Assembly: GCF_017639205.1 (NCBI RefSeq)
Contig: NZ_CP071139.1
Coordinates: 7,129,501 to 7,193,500 of the forward strand
DNA from: Streptomyces nojiriensis
GTDB lineage: Bacteria > Actinomycetota > Actinomycetes > Streptomycetales > Streptomycetaceae
Direction of reading: 5' to 3'
DNA length: 64,000 nucleotides
Shown here: piece after piece, positions 1 to 9,574 of the stretch
Position numbering within the stretch: position 1 is the stretch's first letter
How the letters are laid out: the number at the start of each line of letters is the position of its first letter
Position numbers and translations under genes: made by a program
Notes under the pieces: generated by a model
Told to the model about the DNA's origin: nothing
Databases searched by the model: none
The model's input: only the letters and a program-made list of their open reading frames with translations

Positions 1-532
1 GGCGGAGTCCGTCGTCGCTGATCAGCTCCAGAGCGCGGGCATGGTCGGGTGCCGTACCGGCGAGGAGGCTTCGCTGCTGGTCGAGGTAGGCGGTCAGGAA
101 CCGGTGCAGGTCTCCCGCGGTGCTGTTCAGCGCGTGCGCGGTGAACAGCATGGTGAGCGGGAACGCCCAGCAGGCGTGGAGGAATCCGAGCGCAGGCCGC
201 GTTGTCTGCTTCCACGGGGAGTGGAAGTGCGCGGTGTCGCTGATCTTGCATCCCGTTGCCGCGAGGGCGTCGTTCAGCCAGTTGTGCCCGGCCTCGTGGA
301 TGAGGTCGCGGGCTAGGACGACCGGGTCGTCGACGTGGTCCATGAAAACCGTGCCGGGCAGGCGGCTGATGGTCCAGCTGTCGAGGGTCTCGCCGAGGTT
401 CTTGGTCCGCAGGAGGCACAGGACGACGGCGTGCGCGGCGAGCAGATCGCCGAAGCCCGCTCGTGCGGCGCTGGTGTACGCGTCGGCCGCGAGGCTGAGC
501 AGGTGGGCCGGGGCGGGCTCGGTACCGGGGCC
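1..532 (-). pseudogene. aKG-HExxH-type peptide beta-hydroxylase-like protein, C-terminal part, cut by IS and window edge
   Basis: The reverse strand reads open from 532 to the left edge. It carries the motif LIHEAGHNWLND, followed by FHSPWK, TTRPALGFLHACWAFPL and TAHALNSTAGDLHRFL. The HEAGH metal motif and the downstream SPWK/RP..GFLHA block are what I recall of the HExxH-containing putative peptide-modification (alpha-ketoglutarate-dependent beta-hydroxylase) family, which is often linked to RiPP clusters. The 5' end stops exactly at the terminal inverted repeat of the IS element at 533. A short in-frame continuation lies on the other side (1425-1532). The 3' end is outside the window. Family assignment is from motif memory; the substrate is unknown and no precursor peptide gene was seen. 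Confidence 0.6.
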
Positions 533-549
533 AGGGCGTGTCCGCAATG

Positions 550-1050
550 TCAGCCGGGGAGCCATAGTCGCAGGCAGGCGAGGGTGACCAGGGCTTTGTA
601 GTGGCGGGCTCGTTTGTCGTAGCGGGTGGCGAGGGCCTTGTTCTGCTTGAGCCGGTTGAAGCAGCGTTCGACGACGTTGCGGCGCCGGTAGACCTCACGG
701 TCGAGACGGCACAGGCTCTCTCCGCGTCGACGCCGTCCGCTGATCTGGTCGACGCGTTCGGGGATGGTGCAGGCGATCCCGCGTTTGCGCAGGTAGGAGC
801 GGATCTTGCGGGATGAGTAGCCCTTGTCGCCGACCACCCGTTCCGGTCGGGTCCGGGGCCGGCCCGGCCCGCACCGCTTGATGCGGATGCGGGCCATGAC
901 CGGCTCGAACTGCGTGCAGTCGTTCACGTTCCCGCCGGTGAGCGTGAACGCGAGAGGGCGGCCCCGGCCGTCGCAGGCGAGGTGGATCTTGGTGCTCAGT
1001 CCGCCTCGGGACCGGCCGAGTGCCTCACCGGTCCAGGGCCCCCTTTTCGG
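550..1050 (-). CDS. IS5-family transposase, catalytic C-terminal frame (orfB)
   Basis: The frame -1 to orfA. From the probable shift site it encodes about 166 residues. It contains GGLSTKIHLACDGRGRPLAF, the second Asp in VVGDKGYSS, and the Glu in NVVERCFNRLKQNKALATRYD, followed by HYKALVTLACLRLWL. These are the diagnostic DDE_Tnp_1 blocks of IS5 transposases. No convincing independent start codon or ribosome site was seen near the overlap, so it is most likely made only as an orfA-orfB fusion by ribosomal frameshifting. Confidence 0.85.
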   Translation of the reverse strand, partial: PKRGPWTGEALGRSRGGLSTKIHLACDGRGRPLAFTLTGGNVNDCTQFEPVMARIRIKRCGPGRPRTRPERVVGDKGYSSRKIRSYLRKRGIACTIPERVDQISGRRRRGESLCRLDREVYRRRNVVERCFNRLKQNKALATRYDKRARHYKALVTLACLRLWLPG

Positions 1051-1385
1051 GCTCCGGCAGCGTGCTGGCGGGCCCGCACGATCGTCGAGTCGACGCAGAC
1101 GACCGACCAGTCGACTTCGCCGATCGCATCCGAGTGCTGCTGGACGTGGGCCAGGAGCCGGTCCCAGGTTCCGTCCGCCGACCAGCGGCGGAACCGTTCG
1201 TAGACCGTCTTCCACGGCCCATACCGTTCGGGCAGGTCCCGCCAGGCAGCACCCGTGGACAGCTTCCACAGGATGCCGTTGAGGACCTGCCGCCGGTCCC
1301 GCACCGGACGTCCCATCCGGGGCGGAGCCAGTAACGGTCCGATGATTTCCCAGGCCTGATCGGTCAGTTCATGACGTCGCACCAC
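996..1385 (-). CDS. IS5-family transposase, N-terminal frame (orfA)
   Basis: About 129 residues from one of two adjacent GTG codons. It begins with RRHELTDQAWEIIGPLLAP and contains GILWKLSTGAAWRDLPERYGPW, the usual N-terminal DUF4096-like part of IS5/IS427 transposases. It also holds the first catalytic Asp in VVCVDSTIVRARQHA. The frame closes at 996, so it lacks the second Asp and the Glu of the DDE triad. A full enzyme requires a -1 shift into orfB around 1044-1050, where the reading frame passes CGA AAA GGG. It acts in cis on the 19-bp ends of this element. Confidence 0.85.
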   Translation of the reverse strand: MVRRHELTDQAWEIIGPLLAPPRMGRPVRDRRQVLNGILWKLSTGAAWRDLPERYGPWKTVYERFRRWSADGTWDRLLAHVQQHSDAIGEVDWSVVCVDSTIVRARQHAAGARKGGPGPVRHSAGPEAD

Positions 1386-1424
1386 GAACGGAGTAACGAC
1401 CGATCGACATTGCGGACACGCCCT

Positions 1425-1532
1425 AGCAGGGTCGGTAATCACCAGTGGCTGATGACGCCCTGGATCGAGCTCAACTGGCCGGGGTAGAACGGCTGCGGGT
1501 GAAGCGACAGTCTCGCTCCCGCCGCGGCGCAT
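1425..1532 (-). pseudogene. N-terminal remnant of the IS-interrupted HExxH gene
   Basis: A 36-codon open stretch beginning with ATG at 1532 and ending at the IS boundary (MRRGGSETVASP ... VITDPA). Deleting the IS joins it in frame to the piece ending at 532 (GPGTEPAPAHLLSL). The true start could lie further upstream, because the frame stays open towards a GTG at 1571 and beyond. The 1425-1618 stretch separates this remnant from the corA stop codon. It could instead be unrelated DNA brought next to the IS by deletion. Confidence 0.4.
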
Positions 1533-1618
1533 TCTCCCCAGATTCTCCCCAGGCCCCTTCAGTCGAGACACCGAGGCCTTCGCTGGTGCGAAGTGGATCT
1601 CGGGCTCCGCGCTGCCTG

Positions 1619-2788
1619 CTACAGCCAGTCCCGCTTCTTGAAGATGATGTACAGGCTCGTACACACCACTGCCATCAGCAGGATCGCGAAGGGGTAGCCG
1701 GCTGCCCAGTGCAGCTCCGGCATCGTCTCGAAGTTCATGCCGTAGATGGTTCCCACGAGTGTGGGTGCAAACAAGATGGCCGCCCACGAGGAGATCTTCT
1801 TGATCTCCTCGTTCTGTTCGAAGCCTGCCTCGGCCAGGGCGCGCATTTCGGCGTTCTGTTGTTGGGAGACCAGGGTGGCGTTGACCGTGAGGATCTCCGT
1901 GAGGGCCTGGCGGAAGCCGTCGACGCGTTCGCTCGTGTGGGTCACGTGGTCCGCCACGTCGCGGAGGTAGCGCTGGAGTTCCTCGTCCGTGCCGTACTTC
2001 GCGAAGCCCGCCATCAGGCCGTGGAGCATGCCCACCAGGGGGCGGGTGGCGCGTTGGAACTCGACCATTTCGCGGGAGAGTTCGTAGATGCGGCGGGAGA
2101 CCGCCGGGTCGCCGCGGAAGACCTCCGTCTCGATCTCGTCGATGTCCGTCTGGACGCCCTCGACGACCGGGGCGTAGCCGTCGACCACCGCGTCGAGGAT
2201 GGCGTACAGGGCCGCCTCCGGGCCGAGGGAGAGGAGTTCCGGGTTGCCCTCCATCCGGCGGCGGACGGCGGACAGGTCCGGGGCGCCGCCGTGCCGGACC
2301 GTGATCAGGAAGTCCGGTCCTACGAAGATGTGGAGCTCGGCGAAGTCGACCTCCTCCTGGGCGTCGAGGTAGCGGGCGGCGCGCAGGACGACGAAGAGGG
2401 TGTCGCCGTAACGCTCCAGCTTGGGGCGCTGGTGGGCCTCCAAGGCGTCCTCGACGGCGAGTTCGTGGAGGTTGAACTCGGCGGCCAGGGAGTGGAGTTC
2501 GGGTTCCGTCGGACGGTGCAGGCCGATCCAGGCCATCCCGTCGGGCTCCTCGCGCAGCTGCCGGAAGGTCTCGGCGAGGGTGGCCGGGGAGGCGATGCGG
2601 CGGCCGTCGCGGTAGACGGCCGAGTCGATCACGCTGCGGTGCTCCGGGGGAGCGGCGGCCGCCGGTGCGGGCTGCGGGCCGGTCGGCTGTCCCGGCGGAG
2701 GGCCGGCGGCGGCCGGGGTGGCCGGGCGTCGCCAACCCGTGCGCTTCGCGGCGGACGGCGAGGGGCGGCGGTCTGGGCGCTCCGGCAT
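1619..2788 (-). CDS. corA: CorA-family magnesium/cobalt transporter
   Basis: A 389-residue protein. The C-terminal end has the signature YGMNFETMPEL between two transmembrane helices (SSWAAILFAPTLVGTIYGMN, then YPFAILLMAVVCTSLYIIF), ending in the basic tail KKRDWL, as in CorA channels. The N-terminal 60 residues are Pro/Ala-rich and poorly conserved. The long soluble cytoplasmic domain follows, with the usual HELAVEDALEAHQRPKLERYGDTLFVVLRA block. It would act as a homopentameric Mg2+ (or Co2+) channel in the cytoplasmic membrane. It is divergent from the gene at 2951 and is not part of an obvious operon. Confidence 0.93.
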   Translation of the reverse strand: MPERPDRRPSPSAAKRTGWRRPATPAAAGPPPGQPTGPQPAPAAAAPPEHRSVIDSAVYRDGRRIASPATLAETFRQLREEPDGMAWIGLHRPTEPELHSLAAEFNLHELAVEDALEAHQRPKLERYGDTLFVVLRAARYLDAQEEVDFAELHIFVGPDFLITVRHGGAPDLSAVRRRMEGNPELLSLGPEAALYAILDAVVDGYAPVVEGVQTDIDEIETEVFRGDPAVSRRIYELSREMVEFQRATRPLVGMLHGLMAGFAKYGTDEELQRYLRDVADHVTHTSERVDGFRQALTEILTVNATLVSQQQNAEMRALAEAGFEQNEEIKKISSWAAILFAPTLVGTIYGMNFETMPELHWAAGYPFAILLMAVVCTSLYIIFKKRDWL

Positions 2789-2950
2789 CGCAGGTCAGCT
2801 CCCGGTCGAACGTCTGTTTACGGGCAAGGGGCAGGATATAGGGGAGAAAAGGGCGGCCGGTGCCGGGCAGGGGGTTCCGGCCCGCTCCCGTCCGCTTCGG
2901 TTCCGGGGTTGCGGACCGAAGCTGTCCGCAAGGGGGATTAGTTTGCTGCC

Positions 2951-4075
2951 ATGGCTTCCAGGACGACACACCCCGTACTCGCCACCCGCGCTCTGAACCG
3001 TGCCACGCTCGCCCGCCAGCTGATGCTCAGCCGCGCCGAGATGTCCGCGGGGGACGCCGTCGCGCACCTGCTCGGGCTGCAGGCGCAGAACGTGAAGCCG
3101 CCCTACTTCCAGCTGCACGCCCGGCTCGCCGGCTTCCGGCCCGCCGAGCTGGCCGGGCTCATGGAGGCCCGCGAGGTCGTCCGGATGGTCACCATGCGGT
3201 CGACGATCCACACCCACACCGCCCACGACGCCCTGGCGCTCAGGCCCCTCGTCCAGCCCGCCCGCGACCGCGAGGTCAACTACTTCCGCAAGGGGCTCGC
3301 GGGGGTGGACCTGGAGCGGCTCGCGCGGCGTGCCCGCGCCTTCGTCGAGAGCGAGCCGCGCACCATGGGCGAGATCCGCGAGGAACTGCTCGAGGAATGG
3401 CCCGACGCCGACCCGCAGTCCCTGTCCGTCGCCGCCCGCTGCAGGCTGCCGCTGGTCCAGGTCACCCCCCGTGGGGTGTGGGGGCGCAGCGGCCAGGTCC
3501 GGCTCACGACCGTCGAGAGCTGGCTCGGGAAGCCCGCCGGAGCGGCGCAGCCCGTGGACGAGGTCGTGCTGCGCTACCTCGCCGCGTTCGGGCCCGCCTC
3601 GGTCAAGGACATGCAGACCTGGGCCGGACTGACCCGGCTGCGCGAGGCCTTCGAGCGGCTGCGCCCGGGCCTCCTCGTCTTCCAGGACGAGAACGGGGTG
3701 GAGCTCTTCGACCTCCCGGGCGCCCCCCGTCCCGACGCGGACACCCCGGCCCCGCCCCGCTTCCTCCCGGAGTTCGACAACCTCCTGCTCTCGCACGCCG
3801 ACCGCACCCGCGTGGTCGCCCCCGAGGTCAAGGGGCGCACGTGGACCGGGAACCAGGCCCACTGCACCCTGCTGGTGGACGGGTTCCTCGCCGGCCTGTG
3901 GAAGCTCGAAGGGCGGTCGCTCACCATCGAGCTGTTCGGTCCGGTCCCGAAGGCGGCGAAGGAGGAGATCGTCGCCGAGGGGGAGTCGATGGTGGAAGGG
4001 ATGGCGGAAGGGATGGCGGGAGAGGGGGAGCAGGCGGGTGGTGCGGCGGTGCGGTTCGGAGCGGTCAGAGCCTGA
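2951..4075 (+). CDS. AlkZ/YcaQ-like winged-helix DNA-binding protein
   Basis: A 374-residue protein starting MASRTTHPVLATRALNRATLARQ. HTH_42-type features include the early block AVAHLLGLQAQNVKPPYFQL, then MVTMRSTIHTHTAHDALALR, GVWGRSGQVRLTTVESWLG, LPEFDNLLLSHADRTRVV and a C-terminal VDGFLAGLWKLE. The Gln-Ala-Gln in LGLQAQ (about residues 43-45) matches the Q-x-Q catalytic motif reported for AlkZ DNA glycosylases, which remove bulky or crosslinked bases. Many family members are uncharacterised, so the glycosylase role is inferred. The last 25 residues are a low-complexity Glu/Gly/Met tail. It is monocistronic and divergent from corA. Confidence 0.8.
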   Translation: MASRTTHPVLATRALNRATLARQLMLSRAEMSAGDAVAHLLGLQAQNVKPPYFQLHARLAGFRPAELAGLMEAREVVRMVTMRSTIHTHTAHDALALRPLVQPARDREVNYFRKGLAGVDLERLARRARAFVESEPRTMGEIREELLEEWPDADPQSLSVAARCRLPLVQVTPRGVWGRSGQVRLTTVESWLGKPAGAAQPVDEVVLRYLAAFGPASVKDMQTWAGLTRLREAFERLRPGLLVFQDENGVELFDLPGAPRPDADTPAPPRFLPEFDNLLLSHADRTRVVAPEVKGRTWTGNQAHCTLLVDGFLAGLWKLEGRSLTIELFGPVPKAAKEEIVAEGESMVEGMAEGMAGEGEQAGGAAVRFGAVRA

Positions 4076-4163
4076 CGCGCGTCCCCTGGCGGCCCCGTAC
4101 CGTCCCGGACGGTCAACTCGCGGCTGACGCCGCACTGGTGGTCCGTGCACCGAAGACGGCACG

Positions 4164-5864
4164 ATGCCCGACATGACGACCGAGAGTACGCAGGACGACG
4201 CCACCGCCCGGTTCCTGGCCGCCCGGGACTTCCTGCTGGAACGCCGCGGCGACTACGAGGCCGCCCACGCCGGATTCACCTGGCCCCGCCCCCACCGCTT
4301 CAACTGGGCCCTGGACTGGTTCGACCACATCGCCGCCGGCAACGACGCCGACGCCCTGCGCATCGTCGAGGAGGACGGCACCAGCCAGGGCCTCACCTTC
4401 GCGGAGCTCGCCGTACGGTCGGGCGCCGCCGCCAACTGGCTGCGCGAGCAGGGCGTCGCGCCCGGCGACCGGATCCTGGTCATGCTCGGCAACCAGCGCG
4501 AGCTGTGGGAGGTGATGCTCGGCGCGATGAAGCTGCGCGCCGTCGTCATCCCCGCCACCCCGCTGCTCGGCCCGGCCGACCTGCGCGACCGGGTCGAACG
4601 CGGCCAGGTGCGCCACGTCATCGCGCGGGCCCTGGACACCCCCAAGTTCGACGAGGTGCCGGGCGGCTACACCCGGATCGCTGCCGGGGACGAGGTCCCC
4701 GACGGCTGGCTGAGGCTGGCGGACACGGCGGGCGCCGACGGCGATTTCACACCGGACGGCGAGACCCTCGCCACCGACCCGCTCATGCTGTACTTCACCT
4801 CCGGCACCACCGACCGCCCCAAGCTCGTCGAGCACACGCACGCCTCGTACCCCATCGGGCACCTCTCCACCATGTACTGGCTCGGGCTGCGCCCCGGCGA
4901 CGTGCACCTCAACATCGCGTCGCCCGGCTGGGCCAAGCACGCCTGGTCCAACCTCTTCGCCCCGTGGAACGCCGGAGCGACCGTCTTCGTCCACAACTAC
5001 ACCCGCTTCGACGCCGAGCGGCTGATGGCCGAGATGGACCGGCACGGCGTGACCACATTCTGCGCCCCGCCCACCGTGTGGCGGATGCTGATCCAGTCCG
5101 ACCTCACCAAGCTGGCCCGGCCCCCGCGCGAGGCGGTCGCTGCCGGGGAGCCGCTGAACCCGGAGGTCATCGAGCGGGTCCGCGCGGCCTGGGGCGTCAC
5201 CATCCGCGACGGCTTCGGCCAGACCGAGACCACCCTCCAGGTGGGGAACTTCCCCGGGGCGCCCGTCAAGCCCGGCTCCATGGGCCGGCCCGCCCCCGGC
5301 TACGAGATCGTCCTGCTGGACCCGGTCACCGGCAAGGAGTCCCCCGACGAGGGCGAGCTCTGCGTGGACCTGCGCACCCGGCCCGCCGGGGTGACGACCG
5401 GCTACCGCGACGATCCGCAGCGCACGGCCGAGGCCATGGCGGACGGGCTCTACCGCACCGGTGACATCGCCGCGCGCGACGCCGACGGGTACCTCACCTA
5501 CGTCGGGCGCTCCGACGACGTCTTCAAGGCCTCGGACTACAAGATCAGCCCGTTCGAGCTGGAGAGCGCCCTGCTGGAGCACGAGGCGGTGGCCGAGGCC
5601 GCCGTCGTCCCGGCCCCGGACGCGCTGCGGCTGGCGGTCCCGAAGGCGTACGTCACCCTCGCGGGCGGCTGGGAGCCCGGACCGGAGACGGCCCGGGTGC
5701 TGTTCGAGCACTCCCGCGCCGTGCTGTCCCCGTACAAGCGGATCCGGTGCATCGAGTTCGCCGAGCTCCCGAAGACCGTGTCCGGCAAGATCCGCCGGGT
5801 GGAGCTGCGGGAGCTCACCGCGGCCGGGTCGGCGGGGGAGTACCACGAGGCCGACCTGGACTGA
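4164..5864 (+). CDS. AMP-dependent acyl-CoA synthetase (medium-chain/ACSM-like)
   Basis: A 566-residue ANL-superfamily enzyme that activates a carboxylic acid as its AMP ester and then forms the CoA thioester. Visible motifs are the P-loop LYFTSGTTDRPKLVEHTH (about 210-225), the A5 motif GFGQTETT, the A7 motif LYRTGDIAARDADGYL, the hinge GRSDDVFKASDYKISPFELE, and the C-terminal catalytic Lys in PKTVSGKIRR. The NWALDWFDH and SPGWAKHAWSN blocks are typical of the butyrate/medium-chain ACSM group, so short- to medium-chain fatty or aromatic acids are likely substrates. ATG at 4164 or at 4173 could start it. No operon partner is seen. Confidence 0.9.
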   Translation: MPDMTTESTQDDATARFLAARDFLLERRGDYEAAHAGFTWPRPHRFNWALDWFDHIAAGNDADALRIVEEDGTSQGLTFAELAVRSGAAANWLREQGVAPGDRILVMLGNQRELWEVMLGAMKLRAVVIPATPLLGPADLRDRVERGQVRHVIARALDTPKFDEVPGGYTRIAAGDEVPDGWLRLADTAGADGDFTPDGETLATDPLMLYFTSGTTDRPKLVEHTHASYPIGHLSTMYWLGLRPGDVHLNIASPGWAKHAWSNLFAPWNAGATVFVHNYTRFDAERLMAEMDRHGVTTFCAPPTVWRMLIQSDLTKLARPPREAVAAGEPLNPEVIERVRAAWGVTIRDGFGQTETTLQVGNFPGAPVKPGSMGRPAPGYEIVLLDPVTGKESPDEGELCVDLRTRPAGVTTGYRDDPQRTAEAMADGLYRTGDIAARDADGYLTYVGRSDDVFKASDYKISPFELESALLEHEAVAEAAVVPAPDALRLAVPKAYVTLAGGWEPGPETARVLFEHSRAVLSPYKRIRCIEFAELPKTVSGKIRRVELRELTAAGSAGEYHEADLD

Positions 5865-5937
5865 GGGGAGCGCCCACGGGCTGCCGCGTCCGCGCAGCAG
5901 CCCGTACGGGAGTATCCGCGGAGGGCGTACGGGAGTA

Positions 5938-6426
5938 CTACGCGGGCAGGTGCGCCTCGATCGCGGCGATGACCTCGGGGGCCTCCGGCTCGGTGCGCGG
6001 GCGGAAGCGCGCCACGACCTCGCCGGCGGGGGAGATCAGGAACTTCTCGAAGTTCCACTGGATGTCCCCGGCCTCGCCGTCCGCGTCCGGGGTCTTCACC
6101 AGCTCCGCGTAGAGCGGGTGCCGGTTCTCGCCGTTGACCTCGGACTTCTCCAGGATCGGGAAGGTGACGCCGAAACCGGCCGCGCAGAAGGTCTGGATGT
6201 CCTCGGCGTTGCCGGGCTCCTGCTCACCGAACTGGTTGCAGGGCACGCCGATGACCGTGAAGCCCTTCTCCTCGTACGTGAACTGCAGGCGGGCCAGCCC
6301 CGAGTACTGGGGGGTGAGCCCGCACTGCGAGGCGGTGTTCACCAGGAGGATCGCCTTGCCCTTGTGGGCGGCGAGGCTGGTGGGCTCGTCGGACAGCGTG
6401 GTCAGCGGGATGTCGTACAGGCTCAT
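5938..6426 (-). CDS. glutathione peroxidase-family thiol peroxidase
   Basis: A 162-residue thioredoxin-fold peroxidase. The active-site segment is LVNTASQCGLTPQYSGL, with Cys (not selenocysteine) as the peroxidatic residue. The conserved Gln is in GVPCNQFGEQEPG, followed by the FPILEKSEVNG block and the Trp/Asn pair in IQWNFEKFLI. It reduces hydrogen or organic peroxides, in actinobacteria probably using thioredoxin or mycothiol instead of glutathione. Length is normal for the family. The short gap before it carries repeats of CGTACGGGAGTA at about 5906-5940. Confidence 0.93.
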   Translation of the reverse strand: MSLYDIPLTTLSDEPTSLAAHKGKAILLVNTASQCGLTPQYSGLARLQFTYEEKGFTVIGVPCNQFGEQEPGNAEDIQTFCAAGFGVTFPILEKSEVNGENRHPLYAELVKTPDADGEAGDIQWNFEKFLISPAGEVVARFRPRTEPEAPEVIAAIEAHLPA

Positions 6427-6514
6427 CGGGCTCTCCTGGGCAGGAAGTAGGCAATGCCTCCGAGCTTAGGGGGTCGCTCGGCGATGCTGCCGGGGCGACC
6501 CGTTCCCGGAGTGC

Positions 6515-7330
6515 CTACGCGTCCGGGCCCACCAGCGCGTCCGCCGGGTCGTTGACCGGCTGTGGCATGCCCGTCAGGTCCATGACGAAGAGCGGTATCC
6601 CGAGATCGTCCGCGCGGGCCCGGGCCTCCTCCGTGTATCCGGCGAGCGCGAAGTACACGCTGGTCGCGGACGCCGTGAGCCCGTTCAGCCAGACGCACTC
6701 CACCGCCCGCAGCCCGGCCGGTGCCGTGGTCGGGTCCACCTGGGCGACCAGGCCCGGAGCCCGCAGGTCCACGGTCGCCGCCGGGATCGGGCGCCCGTCG
6801 GGCTGCCGTACGTCCCGGAAGCCGAGCCAGCGCAGGTACAGCGCGGCCGTGGCCACCGCGTCGCGGGCCGTACGGATGGTCACCGGCCGGAACGCGGGCC
6901 GCGGGACCGGTGCGGACGGCGGCGGCGGGATGTGCGCCGGACCCCCGCCCACGGCTCCGCCGCCAGATCCGCCAGGTCCGCCAGGTCCGCCCGGATCCGG
7001 CCGGGCGGCCGCCGAAGGCGAGCCCGCGCGGACCCCGGCCGGACCCGCCGGCGTCCCCGTGCCCTCCGGCGGGTGGACCGGAATGAGCACCACCGTCCCG
7101 CACCCACCGCACCCCAGCTCGGGATGGGGCCACTCGCTCTCCCGCCCGCACGTCGTGCAGCGCACCGTCACCCAGGTGTCCGTCCACGTCCGGTGGGTCA
7201 GCGGAACCGGCGGCGCCGCCAGGTCCAGCGGGGGATGGACCGGGCTTCCGCAGGCGCAGGGGAAGACCGGGGCGGTGTAGCCGTTCTCGCGCAGGCACGC
7301 CGGGCAGCGCACCGGTACCGCTTCCGCCAT
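6515..7330 (-). CDS. zinc-ribbon protein with a restriction-endonuclease-like C-terminal domain
   Basis: A 271-residue protein starting MAEAVPVRCPACLRENGY. The N-terminal 80 residues hold four Cys pairs (CPAC, CACG, CTTCG, CGGCG), consistent with two zinc ribbons. A Gly/Pro-rich linker (repeats of PGG) follows. The C-terminal domain runs from VTIRTARDAVATAALYLRWLGF through DLRAPGLVAQVD to a conserved ATSVYFALAGYTEEARARAD block and resembles Mrr/PD-(D/E)XK-like folds used in DNA handling. The catalytic residues are not certain, so nuclease activity is not claimed. It lies back to back with gcl across a 267-bp regulatory region. Confidence 0.6.
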   Translation of the reverse strand: MAEAVPVRCPACLRENGYTAPVFPCACGSPVHPPLDLAAPPVPLTHRTWTDTWVTVRCTTCGRESEWPHPELGCGGCGTVVLIPVHPPEGTGTPAGPAGVRAGSPSAAARPDPGGPGGPGGSGGGAVGGGPAHIPPPPSAPVPRPAFRPVTIRTARDAVATAALYLRWLGFRDVRQPDGRPIPAATVDLRAPGLVAQVDPTTAPAGLRAVECVWLNGLTASATSVYFALAGYTEEARARADDLGIPLFVMDLTGMPQPVNDPADALVGPDA

Positions 7331-7499
7331 GAGACCTGGACCCCCTCCGTCGCTGTGCGTAGGTCCATGCTCCACCACCGGCGACCGCCGGGGGGAGGCC
7401 GCACTCCTTTTCCGGGGGTTTCCTGCCGGCGCATCGGTGATTTGTACAAGTCGCCGACCGAGATGCGGCTTTTGGTGGCTTCCGAGGTCCCCCACCGCC

Positions 7500-7528
7500 T
7501 TGACGTCGCAGGAGTCGCCGCTTAGTTT
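7500..7528 (+). promoter_or_regulatory. gcl promoter candidate
   Basis: TTGACG at 7500-7505, a 17-bp spacer, and TAGTTT at 7523-7528. The two AllR-like boxes begin 2 bp downstream, so a bound repressor would cover the transcription start. Confidence 0.6.
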
Positions 7529-7529
7529 G

Positions 7530-7565
7530 TTCCGTATAGCAGAACAAAACTTCCGGATGACGGAA
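7530..7565 (+). promoter_or_regulatory. paired AllR/IclR-like operator boxes upstream of gcl
   Basis: TTCCGTATAGCAGAA at 7530-7544 and the perfect palindrome TTCCGGATGACGGAA at 7551-7565. The box starts are 21 bp apart (two helical turns). The same pair geometry recurs before hyi, katA, aceB and allB in this window. Assignment to the AllR-like repressor at 33473 is inference. Confidence 0.7.
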
Positions 7566-7597
7566 AAGCCTGACCGCCAGACCCGCAGGAGAACTCG

Positions 7598-9385
<1,788 letters not shown>

Positions 9386-9402
9386 TCACCCCGCACCACC
9401 CG

Positions 9403-9439
9403 GCGGCCCCCGCCCCTCCGCGAGGAGGGCGGGGGCCGC
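9403..9439 (+). terminator. gcl terminator hairpin
   Basis: A GC-rich inverted repeat of about 16 bp with one bulge (GCGGCCCCCGCCC... paired with GGAGGGCGGGGGCCGC), 17 bp after the gcl stop codon. No clear U-run, as is common in Streptomyces. Confidence 0.7.
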
Positions 9440-9574
9440 TCCGCGTTCCGGCGCCGCCGGGCCCGTACGGCGGCGTCCGTTCGGGGCTTCGTCACGTGTG
9501 TCGACCGCCGGCTGCCCCTGCGGGCGGCCCGGCGGAGGACACTGACCGGTGCTCCGCCGCTGCCGCGGGGGACG

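Larger units (their letters stand above)
533..1424 (-). mobile_element. IS5-family insertion sequence (two-ORF, frameshifting)
   Basis: An 892-bp element bounded by perfect 19-bp terminal inverted repeats, AGGGCGTGTCCGCAATGTC at 533-551 and its reverse complement at 1406-1424. It encodes one transposase split over two overlapping reverse-strand frames (orfA 996-1385, orfB 550-1050), the organisation of the IS427-like branch of IS5. The orfB stop codon lies inside the left repeat. The immediate flanks (CC on the left, AG on the right) show no target duplication. Removing 533-1424 joins the two flanking pieces of the HExxH gene in frame. The element looks intact. Confidence 0.88.

Noticed and set aside
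41..601. Forward open frames over the left edge
   Set aside because: Shadows of the reverse-strand HExxH gene, which has clear family motifs.
533..1424. Target-site duplication of the IS
   Set aside because: The flanking bases (CC and AG) do not match; no duplication can be shown.
996..2969. 657-codon reverse frame spanning the IS, the remnant and corA
   Set aside because: Only its last 130 codons (orfA) and the short remnant look real; over corA it is an alternative frame of a well-supported gene.
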